DNA from: UBA2020 sp964551435
Lineage (GTDB): Bacteria; Pseudomonadota; Alphaproteobacteria; Micavibrionales; UBA2020
Assembly: GCA_964551435.1 (NCBI GenBank)
Contig: CAZKBS010000007.1
Span: 19,327-83,326 of the forward strand
Reading direction: 5' to 3'
Length of the DNA: 64,000 nucleotides
The notes beneath the pieces were generated by a model, which worked only from the letters and a program-made list of their open reading frames with translations, did not search any database and was not told where the DNA came from. Positions 35,631 to 44,127 of the stretch are shown here, piece by piece. Position 1 is the stretch's first letter, and the number at the start of each line of letters is the position of its first letter. Both the position numbers and the translations under genes were made by a program.

Positions 35631-36827
35631 GTGGAAATTACCGAACTTTTGAAATTCACGCTTGATAACAAGGGCTCCGACTTGCACCTCGCCGGGGGCA
35701 ACCAGCCGATTGTGCGTATCGACGGTGAATTGCAGCGCATCAAGACCGACCCGCTGACGCCCGACCAGATTCGCGCGATGCTGTTTTCGATCATGACCGA
35801 AGAACAGCGCGCCGTGTACGAACGCGAGCTTGAGCATGACTTCGCTATCTCCCTCGGCGCCGATGCCCGTTTTCGTGTGAACGCCTTTACCAACCGCGCG
35901 GGATCCGCTGCGGTTCTTCGCGTCATTCCGACCAAAATCCCGACGATGGAGCAGCTCGACCTGCCGCCCGTTATGCGCCGCCTGGCCGAACTTGAAAAAG
36001 GTCTTGTGCTGGTGACGGGCCCGACCGGTTCGGGTAAGTCGACCACGCTGGCGTCGATGATCAACCACATCAATGAAAACTACGCCGCGCACATCCTGAC
36101 CGTCGAGGACCCGGTGGAATTTTTCCATCCCTCCAAACGCGCGCTGGTCAACCACCGCGAGGTCGGCAACGATACCCGCAGTTTCTCGCGCGCACTCAAA
36201 AGCGCGCTGCGTGAAGACCCGGACGTCATTCTGGTGGGTGAGATGCGCGACCATGAAACGATTTCACTTGCGCTGACGGCTGCGGAAACGGGGCACCTTG
36301 TGTTCGGTACCCTGCACTCCAACACCGCATCCAAAACCATCGACCGTATTATCGACGTGTTCCCCGCTGCGGAAAAAGAAATGGTCCGCGCGATGCTTTC
36401 AAGCTCCATTCAGGGGATTATTTCGCAAACGCTGCTGCCGAAAGAGGGTGGCGGACGTGTGGCGGCGCATGAAATCATGGTCGGTTCCAACGCCGTTCGT
36501 AACCTGATCCGTGAAAACCAGCTGGCGCAGATTTACTCGATGATCCAGACCGGCTCGCGCTACGGCATGCAGACGATGGAAGACTCGGTAAACGACCTTC
36601 TTGAAAGCGGTCTGATTTCCGCCGAAACCGCGCACAACGCGCTCAAGAGCGGTGCCGAGGATACGGCAGAACAATCCGAGGGTACGCAGGCCGTGGCCGC
36701 GACCAAGGCACCGCCGCCCGCCGCACCGCCCAAGAAAAGCCCTATCCTTGGCGGCATGAAACCGGCGCCTGCGCCGGCTCCTGTCAAAAATGAAGAGGGC
36801 GAGCCTGACGGAGGTTATTCGTTTTGA
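35631..36827 (+). CDS. pilT: Type IV pilus retraction ATPase PilT
   Basis: PilT depolymerises pili to retract them. The 398-residue protein has the PilT N-terminus (FTLDNKGSDLHLAGGNQPIV), Walker A GPTGSGKSTTLASM, Asp box TVEDPVEFFH, Walker B REDPDVILVGEMRD, a His box (ETGHLVFGTLHSN) and the AIR-like retraction helix region near AAHEIMVGSNAVRNLIRENQ. The C-terminal 60 residues are Ala/Pro-rich, an extension beyond typical PilT. The start is GTG (35631) after AAAGGGGG. Confidence 0.94.
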   Translation: MEITELLKFTLDNKGSDLHLAGGNQPIVRIDGELQRIKTDPLTPDQIRAMLFSIMTEEQRAVYERELEHDFAISLGADARFRVNAFTNRAGSAAVLRVIPTKIPTMEQLDLPPVMRRLAELEKGLVLVTGPTGSGKSTTLASMINHINENYAAHILTVEDPVEFFHPSKRALVNHREVGNDTRSFSRALKSALREDPDVILVGEMRDHETISLALTAAETGHLVFGTLHSNTASKTIDRIIDVFPAAEKEMVRAMLSSSIQGIISQTLLPKEGGGRVAAHEIMVGSNAVRNLIRENQLAQIYSMIQTGSRYGMQTMEDSVNDLLESGLISAETAHNALKSGAEDTAEQSEGTQAVAATKAPPPAAPPKKSPILGGMKPAPAPAPVKNEEGEPDGGYSF

Positions 36828-37945
36828 GCGGCGTTGCGATCTACGCATACCTGAACGAGATGATCAAGAAAGAGGCCTCCGACCTCTATCTGACGGTCGG
36901 CGTTGCCCCGACCTTGCGCATCAAGGACGATCTTCTCAAACTCGGCGAACAGGTCCTACAGGAAGAAGACGTGCAGGCGATGCTCAATGAAGTGTTGACC
37001 AGTCGCCAGCGGCGCGAATTTGATTCAAACATGGAGCTGAACCTTGCTTTTGACATGGGCAAGGAAGGGCGTTTTCGCGTCAACGTCATGCGCCAGCGTC
37101 AGCATACCGGTTTGGTCATCCGCCGTATTACCAGCAAGATCCCGAGCTTTGAAGCGCTGCGCTTGCCCAAAATTCTTGAGAAACTGTCGGTGGAAAAGCG
37201 CGGGCTTATCATGGTCTGCGGGGTTACATCGTCGGGCAAGTCGACAACCTTGGCCTCGATGGTGGACTACCGCAATACCAACATGGATGGTCATATCGTC
37301 ACCATTGAAGATCCGATTGAATACTATCACGAACACAAGCGCGCGATTATCACGCAGCGCGAGGTCGGCATCGATACTGCATCTTATCATATCGCGCTTA
37401 AAAACGCGTTGCGCCAGAAACCCGACGTTATCATGGTCGGCGAGGTGCGTGACTTCGAGGTGATGGAGCAGACGATCGCCGCCGCCGAAACCGGCCACCT
37501 GTGTCTGGCGACGATTCACACCAACAACGCATCGCAGGCGGTAGAACGTATCATCAACCTCTTCCCCGAAGACCGTCAGCAGCAGGTACGTATTGCCTTG
37601 GCCATGAACCTGCGGGCCATCATCGCCCAACGTCTTGTCCGCGCGGTCGACGGCGGCATGGTCGTGGCCATGGAAATCCTGCTGAACGAAGCCTTGATCC
37701 GCGAGCTTATCCTTAAAGGCGAGACGACGAAAATCAGAGAAGTTCTGGTAAATGGCGGCGCAGCCGGCATGATCTCTTTCGACCAGTCGATTTTCAAACT
37801 GTTTACCGAAGGGATTATTTCTGAAAAAACAGCGATTGCTGAATCCGACGTCCAGACGGATATGAAAATGAAAATTCAGCAATTCAAGCTCAGCACTGGC
37901 TCCAAAGACATGGCGAGCGTTGACACGTCCAAACTGTCTCTGTAA
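36824..37945 (+). CDS. pilU: PilU-type retraction ATPase
   Basis: PilU is a PilT-dependent accessory retraction ATPase. The 373-residue protein is a PilT paralogue with ASDLYLTVGVAPTLRI, Asp box TIEDPIEYYHEH, Walker B KPDVIMVGEVRD and a His box (TGHLCLATIHTNN). Its Walker A reads GVTSSGKSTTL, with Ser in place of the usual Gly before SGKS. Translation probably starts at TTG overlapping the pilT stop (TTGA), so production is coupled to PilT. The C-terminus is longer than PilT's minimal core, as in other PilU proteins. Confidence 0.9.
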   Translation: MSGVAIYAYLNEMIKKEASDLYLTVGVAPTLRIKDDLLKLGEQVLQEEDVQAMLNEVLTSRQRREFDSNMELNLAFDMGKEGRFRVNVMRQRQHTGLVIRRITSKIPSFEALRLPKILEKLSVEKRGLIMVCGVTSSGKSTTLASMVDYRNTNMDGHIVTIEDPIEYYHEHKRAIITQREVGIDTASYHIALKNALRQKPDVIMVGEVRDFEVMEQTIAAAETGHLCLATIHTNNASQAVERIINLFPEDRQQQVRIALAMNLRAIIAQRLVRAVDGGMVVAMEILLNEALIRELILKGETTKIREVLVNGGAAGMISFDQSIFKLFTEGIISEKTAIAESDVQTDMKMKIQQFKLSTGSKDMASVDTSKLSL

Positions 37946-38024
37946 CAATGTGTTGCTTTAAGCGTCTCTCTTGGGGCGCGGCCTGAAGCGCCCGCAACAC
38001 ATTGAAAAACCGGATATTGCCGCC

Positions 38025-39872
38025 ATGATCTCTTTTTCCTCCGGCTTCGGCCGTCGTGCCGCCCGTCTTGTGGTTACCGTCGGGCTCGCGACGATCTTGG
38101 CCAGCTGCCAGCTTGCCAAAAATCAATTCGTAGATCATGACCGCAGTGCAGAAGCCAGCAAGCAGATGTACCGTGATTTACTGGCTCCGTCCTATCTGCC
38201 GCCTGAAGATAAACCGAATATTCCTGATTTCCAGCCTGTCGTTTCGACCCCGGCCGAACTGCAACTGCCGTCACCGCTGGTGACGGTGTCGGTGAACCAG
38301 ACGGTATCGCTGCGTGATCTGATGTTTGAACTGGCGCATCAGGCCGATGTGGATATCGAACTTGATCCGCAAATCCGCGGTTCGATTATTTTTACGGCGC
38401 GTGAACGTCCGTTCAATCAGGTTATTGACCGTATTTGCGAAATGTCCGGCCTGCGCTACCGCTACGAAAACGACGTGCTGCGTGTGGAGCTGGATCGCCC
38501 GTATGTCAAAAACTACTCGGTTGACTACATTGCTTCCGCCCGCAAACAAACAAGCTCCATCTCGACGGATATTTCTCTGAGCTCTGCTGCCGGCGATACG
38601 ACGGAAACCAGCTCGGGCAGCGGCTCGACGTCGTCGGTTTCCTCCAGCCTTGAAGGAGACTTGTGGAAAGAGCTCTCCGATGGGCTTGAGCAAATTCTGA
38701 CGGCGTCCGATACGCAGGTCACGCTGGCTACCACGCGCGATCCGGTTGCCCAGCCTGTGAACCCGCTGCCGCCGCCGCAGCCGTATAACCCGGAAGATCC
38801 CAACTCAGTTCCGCCGCCGCGCCCGGGCGATGCGCGTGTTGCGCCGCTACCGGCGGCCAGCTCGCCGACGCTCAACATTTCGACACCTGCGGCCGAGCCG
38901 CTGGTGCCGAATGCGCCTGCGACCTTCGCCATCACCAAGCAGTCTGGCATCGTCAGCGTGTTCGCGTCTGATCGGCAGCACAAACTGGTCAAGAAATTCC
39001 TTGATGCGTTTCGTCTGCGTGCGACGACGCTGGTTTTGATCGAAGCCAAGGTTCTGCAAGTCGACCTCAATGATGAATTCGCGACGGGTATTGACTGGAG
39101 CCAGTTGAACCTCACTGGCCTTGCGACAGTCACAGGTAGCTTCCCGCTGCCGTCACTGACGCCGACGCCGAGTGGTACCTTCGCCGGCGCCATCAAGGCG
39201 GGTGACGTCCGCGCCGCCGTTCAGGCGATCAGCCGCTTTGGCACGGTGCGCGCGTTGTCCAGCCCGCGCGTGACGGTGCTGAACAACCAGCCGGCGATTG
39301 TCAACGTTTCGCAGAACAACGTGTATTTCGAATTTGACGTTCAGATTACTGAAGGCACGACCGATCTGGCGCCGCGTATTGCCATCGACAGCACCCAGAA
39401 GGGTATCCCCGAGGGCGTGCTGTTGACGGTGGTGCCGACGGCAAACCCGGATACGGGTGAAATTCTGCTGACCGTGCGTCCGTCGATTTCGAAAATCACC
39501 GGCTTCATTCAGGATCCGACGATTCCGCTCGCGCTGGTGTTCAACAACCTCGACCCATCGAACGCGCCGCCGAACCAGATTCCGGAGGTCGCTGTGCAGG
39601 AAATCGATTCCGTTATGCGCATCCAGTCTGGCCAGATCATGGTCATGGGGGGGCTGATGCGGGATTCGAACTCCGTCGAGACGCAGGGTATTCCTGTATT
39701 GTCTGACATCCCGCTTTTGGGCAAGGCGTTCAGCAGCCATTTCGACCGTGTGGAAAAGTCGGAACTTGTCATTTTCGTCAAGGCGCAGATTATCCCTGCG
39801 TCGAACGTGGATGACATGGACCGCAAGCTTTACACCACCTTCGGTCAGGACCGCCGCCCAGCCCGCATGTAA
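38025..39872 (+). CDS. pilQ: Type IV pilus secretin, lipoprotein (PilQ/MshL type)
   Basis: The outer-membrane secretin forms the channel for the pilus. The 615-residue protein starts with a lipoprotein signal (LASC, Cys 28). An STN-like N-domain follows (VNQTVSLRDLMFELAHQADV), then a Ser/Thr-rich loop and a Pro-rich linker (VNPLPPPQPYNPEDP). A second N-domain (DAFRLRATTLVLIEAKVLQV) and the secretin core (LSSPRVTVLNNQPAIVNV, IMVMGGLMRDSNSVETQGIP, VLSDIPLLGKAF) follow. A lipidated secretin with a serine-rich loop after YSVDYI is typical of MshL. The start at 38025 places the lipobox correctly. Confidence 0.92.
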   Translation: MISFSSGFGRRAARLVVTVGLATILASCQLAKNQFVDHDRSAEASKQMYRDLLAPSYLPPEDKPNIPDFQPVVSTPAELQLPSPLVTVSVNQTVSLRDLMFELAHQADVDIELDPQIRGSIIFTARERPFNQVIDRICEMSGLRYRYENDVLRVELDRPYVKNYSVDYIASARKQTSSISTDISLSSAAGDTTETSSGSGSTSSVSSSLEGDLWKELSDGLEQILTASDTQVTLATTRDPVAQPVNPLPPPQPYNPEDPNSVPPPRPGDARVAPLPAASSPTLNISTPAAEPLVPNAPATFAITKQSGIVSVFASDRQHKLVKKFLDAFRLRATTLVLIEAKVLQVDLNDEFATGIDWSQLNLTGLATVTGSFPLPSLTPTPSGTFAGAIKAGDVRAAVQAISRFGTVRALSSPRVTVLNNQPAIVNVSQNNVYFEFDVQITEGTTDLAPRIAIDSTQKGIPEGVLLTVVPTANPDTGEILLTVRPSISKITGFIQDPTIPLALVFNNLDPSNAPPNQIPEVAVQEIDSVMRIQSGQIMVMGGLMRDSNSVETQGIPVLSDIPLLGKAFSSHFDRVEKSELVIFVKAQIIPASNVDDMDRKLYTTFGQDRRPARM

Positions 39873-39916
39873 ACGGAGCTTTGGCTCCGCGATATTCTTT
39901 GCCAAGGGGTGAACTT

Positions 39917-40738
39917 ATGGTTTCACGTCCGCTTATCGGATTCATTCTAACAGCCGCTCTCCGCGATAAATTGGTCTTGACGCTGATGCTCATGATCATG
40001 CTGGGCGCGGGGATGTCGGTATTTCTGGGATCTTCCGGCATGACGGAGCAGGAAAGCTTCGCGGTTGTCTTTGGCGCAGGGGGGCTGCGCTTCCTCGGCG
40101 TACTCGGGATTGTGCTATTCGTGTGTTTTTATATGCGCCGCGCGTTCGAAACCAAAGAAGTCGAATTCATGCTATCCCGTCCGGTGTCGCGCATGACGTT
40201 CCTTTTCAGTCATGCAGCGGCTTTTATGTTGATTGCGCTGGCGGTGGCGGCGGCGGTCGGCGCGGCGGTGTTTTTTCTGGGCAAACCGAATACGCAGGGT
40301 TTTGTCGTCTGGTTTCTCAGCATCGGCATTGAAAACGTGATTATGGCGGTAACGGCGCTGTTCTTTTCGATGGTGCTGTCGAGCGCGGCGGGTGCGGCGC
40401 TGGCGACGCTCGGGTTTTATGTGCTGTGCCGTCTGATCGGTATGCTGTTGGGGATTGCTGCGCAGCCGCCGGATAATATCGTCTTCGCGCTTTTGAACAA
40501 TTTGATGGATGTTATTTCGATTATCGTGCCGCGCTTGGATATCATGGGCCAAACGTCGTGGCTGGTGTACGGTGTTGATGGTGCCGGTGGTGTTGCGCTC
40601 GGTGAAAAAGCAAGCGCCTATGCCGTGGCGCTGGTCGAAAACCTCGGGGTCGGCGGATTCATTCTTGCGCAGGGCGTGGTTTTCATCGCGCTTCTGATCG
40701 CTGCCGCCGCGTTCGATTTTGTACGTCGGGAATTCTGA
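39917..40738 (+). CDS. ABC-2 type permease within the pilus locus (PilI-like)
   Basis: The 273-residue membrane protein has about six hydrophobic segments, separated by short loops (VSRPLIGFILTAALRDK at the start, SRPVSRMTFLFSHAAAFM in the middle). The start at 39917 follows AAGGGG. It lies 44 bases after the secretin and overlaps the next gene (TGATG). It is the likely partner of the ATPase at 32213-32995. Similar ABC subunits are encoded in Myxococcus pil loci. A substrate cannot be named. Confidence 0.8.
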   Translation: MVSRPLIGFILTAALRDKLVLTLMLMIMLGAGMSVFLGSSGMTEQESFAVVFGAGGLRFLGVLGIVLFVCFYMRRAFETKEVEFMLSRPVSRMTFLFSHAAAFMLIALAVAAAVGAAVFFLGKPNTQGFVVWFLSIGIENVIMAVTALFFSMVLSSAAGAALATLGFYVLCRLIGMLLGIAAQPPDNIVFALLNNLMDVISIIVPRLDIMGQTSWLVYGVDGAGGVALGEKASAYAVALVENLGVGGFILAQGVVFIALLIAAAAFDFVRREF

Positions 40739-41526
40739 TGAACGGCGCCCAGCTTCGGTTTCGGATCAACCTGTTTCTCGCGCTGGCGCTGGCGGTCAAT
40801 GTTGCCTTTTGGTTCGGCGCGCATGAAACCTTTGCGCAGTGGGGTAACGTCCCGCCCGTGCCCACCAAGAACGGCGCGCGCGCCATGACGCTCGGTGATG
40901 AGCAGTTTTCCTACCGTTTCGGTGCCATCACGCTTCAGAACCTTGGGAATTCCGGCGGCCGTGTGACGGCTGTCAAAGACTACGACTACAATAAACTCGG
41001 ACAGTGGTTCTGGCTTTTGAATGATCTTGATCCGGCTTCCAATCATGTGCCGATGATGGCGGCCTATTATTTCGGCGCGACGCAAAAACCCGAAGATGTG
41101 GCGGTGGTGGTAAAATACCTCGGTGCCATCGGCCAGAACCCCGCAGGCAATAAGTGGCGCTGGCTGGTACATGCCATTTTTCTTGCGCGCCACCGGATGG
41201 ATAATCTGGGACTCGCGCTGGATATGGCCTATACCCTGAGCCGCATGGAACCTGTCGGCGATGTGCTGCCCGCTTGGGCGCGGCAGATGCCTGCCTTTGT
41301 TCTGGCCGAGCAGGGGGAGAAGCAAAGCGCACGCAAAATCATCGAGGAAATTCTGATGACGGCGACGGGGTTGCATCCCAACGAAGTGAATTTCATGCGC
41401 GATTATTTGGTTGAGGAAATGGGCGTCCCCGAACAGGAAGTCCGCCAGATCATAAACATGCGCGGCGCGGATTTGACGCGCGGCGCGGATGACGTGACGT
41501 CAAGTCTGCCAGCGCCCATGCCCTGA
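40738..41526 (+). CDS. Membrane-anchored helical-repeat protein linked to the pilus ABC transporter
   Basis: The 262-residue protein has one N-terminal membrane anchor (about residues 10-28) and a periplasmic part built of TPR-like helices (LGQWFWLLNDLDPASNHVPM, HRMDNLGLALDMAYTLSRME). Conserved-looking motifs are GDEQFSYRFGAITLQNLGNSG and DYDYNKLGQWF. It overlaps the permease stop, so it is probably the third component of the ABC system, in the place that PilG holds with PilH and PilI in Myxococcus. No sequence link to PilG could be shown here. Confidence 0.65.
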   Translation: MNGAQLRFRINLFLALALAVNVAFWFGAHETFAQWGNVPPVPTKNGARAMTLGDEQFSYRFGAITLQNLGNSGGRVTAVKDYDYNKLGQWFWLLNDLDPASNHVPMMAAYYFGATQKPEDVAVVVKYLGAIGQNPAGNKWRWLVHAIFLARHRMDNLGLALDMAYTLSRMEPVGDVLPAWARQMPAFVLAEQGEKQSARKIIEEILMTATGLHPNEVNFMRDYLVEEMGVPEQEVRQIINMRGADLTRGADDVTSSLPAPMP

Positions 41527-41566
41527 CGGCGCATGTTGCGTCACGCGGATAACCGGATGATGAGGA

Positions 41567-42643
41567 ATGCCGAATTACACTGTCACTTTCAGCCTGATCG
41601 AATGGCTGGCCATCACGGGGCTGGTGCAAAGCGTCCTGATACTTGTTTATATCGTATTTCGGGTGCGTAACTGGCGTCAGGCGTTTATTCCTATCGCCTA
41701 TTTCTTTTTTCTTGCGGCTGCCTTCGGGTTCCAATTCGCGCTTCGTCTCGAAGACTACGCGCATATGCTGCGTACGGCGCTCTGGCTTTGCTGGGCAATG
41801 GGGCCGCCTCTATGCTACTTGTTGGTTCTTCAGGTGGTGCGCCTTGTCGATATACCGCCTGCGCGGCATTTTCTTGTTCTGCTTACAATACCCGCAGCGA
41901 TTGTGGCGGCGCTTTTCGCCGTACCATTTACCGGCGGCTGCAAGGGCCCGCTTATTGGCTGCGCCAATTTTCAGGATATGCTGTACTGGTCGGGGGCGAT
42001 GGCAGGGGCGGCTGCTTTGCTGCCACTATGGGCGCGCAAAAATAGTTTCGGTGAACTCTGGCATGCCCGCGGCGGACGCGAAAGGTATTGGCTGGTGATG
42101 CTTTTGCTCGCGGCCAGTCTTGTGACGTTGGTGATCAACTTCCTGCGCTCGACCGAACAAATTGCCGCGCCCGAAGCGGATGCGCTGTTGGTGACGATGG
42201 GCATTGCTTTCGCTTACCTTGCGACGACAACGCTGTTCCGTGTGTATCCGCCGCCTGTCGCCTTGAGCCGTACGCCGCGCACGCGCTTGCTGGCGCTGAG
42301 CGAGGAAGAGCGGGCGATCGCGGAAAAAGTACGCGTGCTCATGGAAATGGATAAGGTGTATCAGGAACATTCATTCAGTCGCGCCGATCTGGCGCGGGAA
42401 GTCGGCGTTTCCGAAAGCGCACTGTCCAAGGTTGTGAATGCCGCGTTTGGTCGCAGCTTGCCGAAGCTGTTGAATGAATATCGTGTGGAGGACGCCAAAC
42501 GTATGCTTGCCGACTCGTCCATTCCCATTCAGGTCATTGCCTCTGAGGCGGGATTTAATTCCCTTGCTTCCTTCAACCGTGTTTTTCGCGACATCACAGG
42601 GGAGACGCCCAGCGCGTGGCGTCAGGAACACACAACAAAATAA
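41567..42643 (+). CDS. Membrane-anchored AraC-family transcriptional regulator
   Basis: The 358-residue protein has seven hydrophobic segments in residues 1-230 and a C-terminal AraC DNA-binding domain (about 255-355). The first helix-turn-helix is FSRADLAREVGVSESALSKV and the second is IQVIASEAGFNSLASFNRVF, followed by ETPSAWR. It could sense a membrane or extracellular cue and bind DNA directly. It lies between the pilus assembly genes and the prepilin genes and is a good candidate regulator of pilin expression. It has a GATGAGGA ribosome-binding site. Confidence 0.88.
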   Translation: MPNYTVTFSLIEWLAITGLVQSVLILVYIVFRVRNWRQAFIPIAYFFFLAAAFGFQFALRLEDYAHMLRTALWLCWAMGPPLCYLLVLQVVRLVDIPPARHFLVLLTIPAAIVAALFAVPFTGGCKGPLIGCANFQDMLYWSGAMAGAAALLPLWARKNSFGELWHARGGRERYWLVMLLLAASLVTLVINFLRSTEQIAAPEADALLVTMGIAFAYLATTTLFRVYPPPVALSRTPRTRLLALSEEERAIAEKVRVLMEMDKVYQEHSFSRADLAREVGVSESALSKVVNAAFGRSLPKLLNEYRVEDAKRMLADSSIPIQVIASEAGFNSLASFNRVFRDITGETPSAWRQEHTTK

Positions 42644-43109
42644 CACGCGCAGGATATAAAATTATTCTCAAATCCGCTGCGGCAGTTATCAGAAGTGATG
42701 CACAATTTCTCATTTTGTATACAGATCCGGCGAGTCGCGGCAGCATCGAGCGGTGTTCTTATACCTTTCGGATGTGCGAATTCATATGAGCGCACCGGGG
42801 TGATCTGCACGAATTGAGAGGCATCATCTTCTCATCTTGACAATGTTAAGGCTGTACGCGCGTACAGCAAAAAATTTTCAATAACAAAAAGATATGTGAA
42901 CAACGGGTGCTCATTTTGACACCGTGAGAAACAAAATGGGGCAAGTTAAGGAATCATTTAACTTTTTTGTTGAATTATAAAACTTGGGTCACCAAACTAT
43001 GACTGACTTGCGATGCAAAGAAGCCGTTCGGCTTTCGCGCAACACGGGGTAATCATACGGAACTCGCATACTTTCTACTAAACGCAAACAACCTTGGGGA
43101 GCTATCTAT
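42644..43109 (+). promoter_or_regulatory. Long AT-rich regulatory region upstream of the major prepilin
   Basis: This 466-base stretch has no convincing gene. It contains an 18-base palindrome (42851-42868), a TTGACA (42916-42921) without a well-spaced -10, a TATAAA (42976-42981) and a small hairpin AAGCC-GTTC-GGCTT (about 43020-43034). The prepilin ribosome-binding site GGGGAG lies just before 43110. The high AT content and length fit a strongly regulated promoter. Confidence 0.55.
42851..42868. promoter_or_regulatory. 18-base perfect palindrome, lux-box-like operator candidate
   Basis: GCTGTACGCGCGTACAGC is perfectly self-complementary and has the CTGT-N8-ACAG core of LuxR-type boxes. It is followed by AAAAAATTTT. 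It lies about 240 bases upstream of the major prepilin. No luxR or luxI gene is in the window. Confidence 0.4.
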
Positions 43110-43928
43110 ATGAAATCGATTCAGACGCAAAAGGGCTTCACCCTTGTGGAATTGGCCATCGTGATGACCATTATCGGTCTTCTGATCGGCGGTATTCTGA
43201 AGGGCCAGGAGCTGATGGAAAACGCCCGCGTGACCTCGACGGTCGCTCAGGTGAAATCCTATGAAGCTGCTGTTACCACTTTCCGCGACGCCTTCAACGC
43301 TGTACCGGGTGACATGCCCAACACGGTCAACCGTCTGCCGGGCTGCACGGCAGTTTGCGAACCCGTTGGCGGCGCCGGTAACGCCGGTAACGGTATCGTC
43401 GGCCCAACCGACTGGGCTTCGGGCGGCTGGACCGCGCAGATGACCGCAGCGCTGAACGGTGTTGAGCCTGCTGCTGTTGGCGCTGAAACCCAGCTGTTCT
43501 GGGTACACTTGCTGAAAGCTGACCTCATCGCTGGTGTGACGGACTCTCCGCTGCGCGCCGGTGGCCGGCTTGCTTGGGGTGACTCTCACCCGGCAGGCCG
43601 TATTGGCGGCGGTTTCGTCGCGGGTTTCGGTGATGGCGAGATCGGTGTTGGTAGCGCAGCGGCTGCAGGTAGCGGGGTCTCTGGTATGGTTGTTGCGCTG
43701 GTGCAAAACATCGACGTCACGCCGACGGCGACTGCTGGTGTTAACCCGCTGACGCCCGCCCGCGCCGCGCAGATCGACCGTCGTATCGACGATGGCCGTC
43801 CGAGCACCGGCTACGTTCAGGCTTATGGCCTGACCACGTCCTGCTTCGCAGGTGCGGCGCCTGTACTCGAATACCGCGAATCCGTGGTCAACAAAGACTG
43901 CGGCCTGATCTTCCGTATCCAAGGCTAA
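43110..43928 (+). CDS. Type IV prepilin, probable major pilin
   Basis: The 272-residue prepilin has a short leader ending QKG, cleavage before FTLVELAIVMTIIGLL (mature Phe1, Glu5), and the hydrophobic N-terminal helix. The globular part is Gly/Ala-rich (GGAGNAGNGIVGPTDWASGG) with Cys near residues 77, 81, 249 and 262. It is longer than typical major pilins (about 150). Its own strong terminator, long regulatory region and GC-neutral codon use suggest high independent expression, which is why it is the best major pilin candidate. PilD should process it. Confidence 0.85.
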   Translation: MKSIQTQKGFTLVELAIVMTIIGLLIGGILKGQELMENARVTSTVAQVKSYEAAVTTFRDAFNAVPGDMPNTVNRLPGCTAVCEPVGGAGNAGNGIVGPTDWASGGWTAQMTAALNGVEPAAVGAETQLFWVHLLKADLIAGVTDSPLRAGGRLAWGDSHPAGRIGGGFVAGFGDGEIGVGSAAAAGSGVSGMVVALVQNIDVTPTATAGVNPLTPARAAQIDRRIDDGRPSTGYVQAYGLTTSCFAGAAPVLEYRESVVNKDCGLIFRIQG

Positions 43929-43943
43929 TATGGCCGTGATACG

Positions 43944-43977
43944 AAAAAAGAGCCCGGGGAAACCCGGGCTCTTTTTT
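43944..43977 (+). terminator. Strong rho-independent terminator after the major prepilin
   Basis: AAAAAAGAGCCCGGG (43944-43958) and CCCGGGCTCTTTTTT (43963-43977) form a perfect 15-base stem with a GAAA tetraloop and T run. Confidence 0.95.
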
Positions 43978-44127
43978 ATTGGTTATTTTATGTCGCGTCC
44001 GGTGTTGTGGACGGGGGCTTGCAAGCCTTCGCTGTGCTCTAAATAAAATCGTCCGCGGTTAAGGGGTTGTTTAAAACTTTGAGAATAAAATATAATTGGA
44101 TAATAAGATTTATCCGGGGGGAGAATC

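Noticed and set aside
42960..43100. Sigma-54 promoter for the pilin gene
   Set aside because: No GG-N10-GC pattern with the TGGCAC-N5-TTGC context was found upstream of the prepilin.
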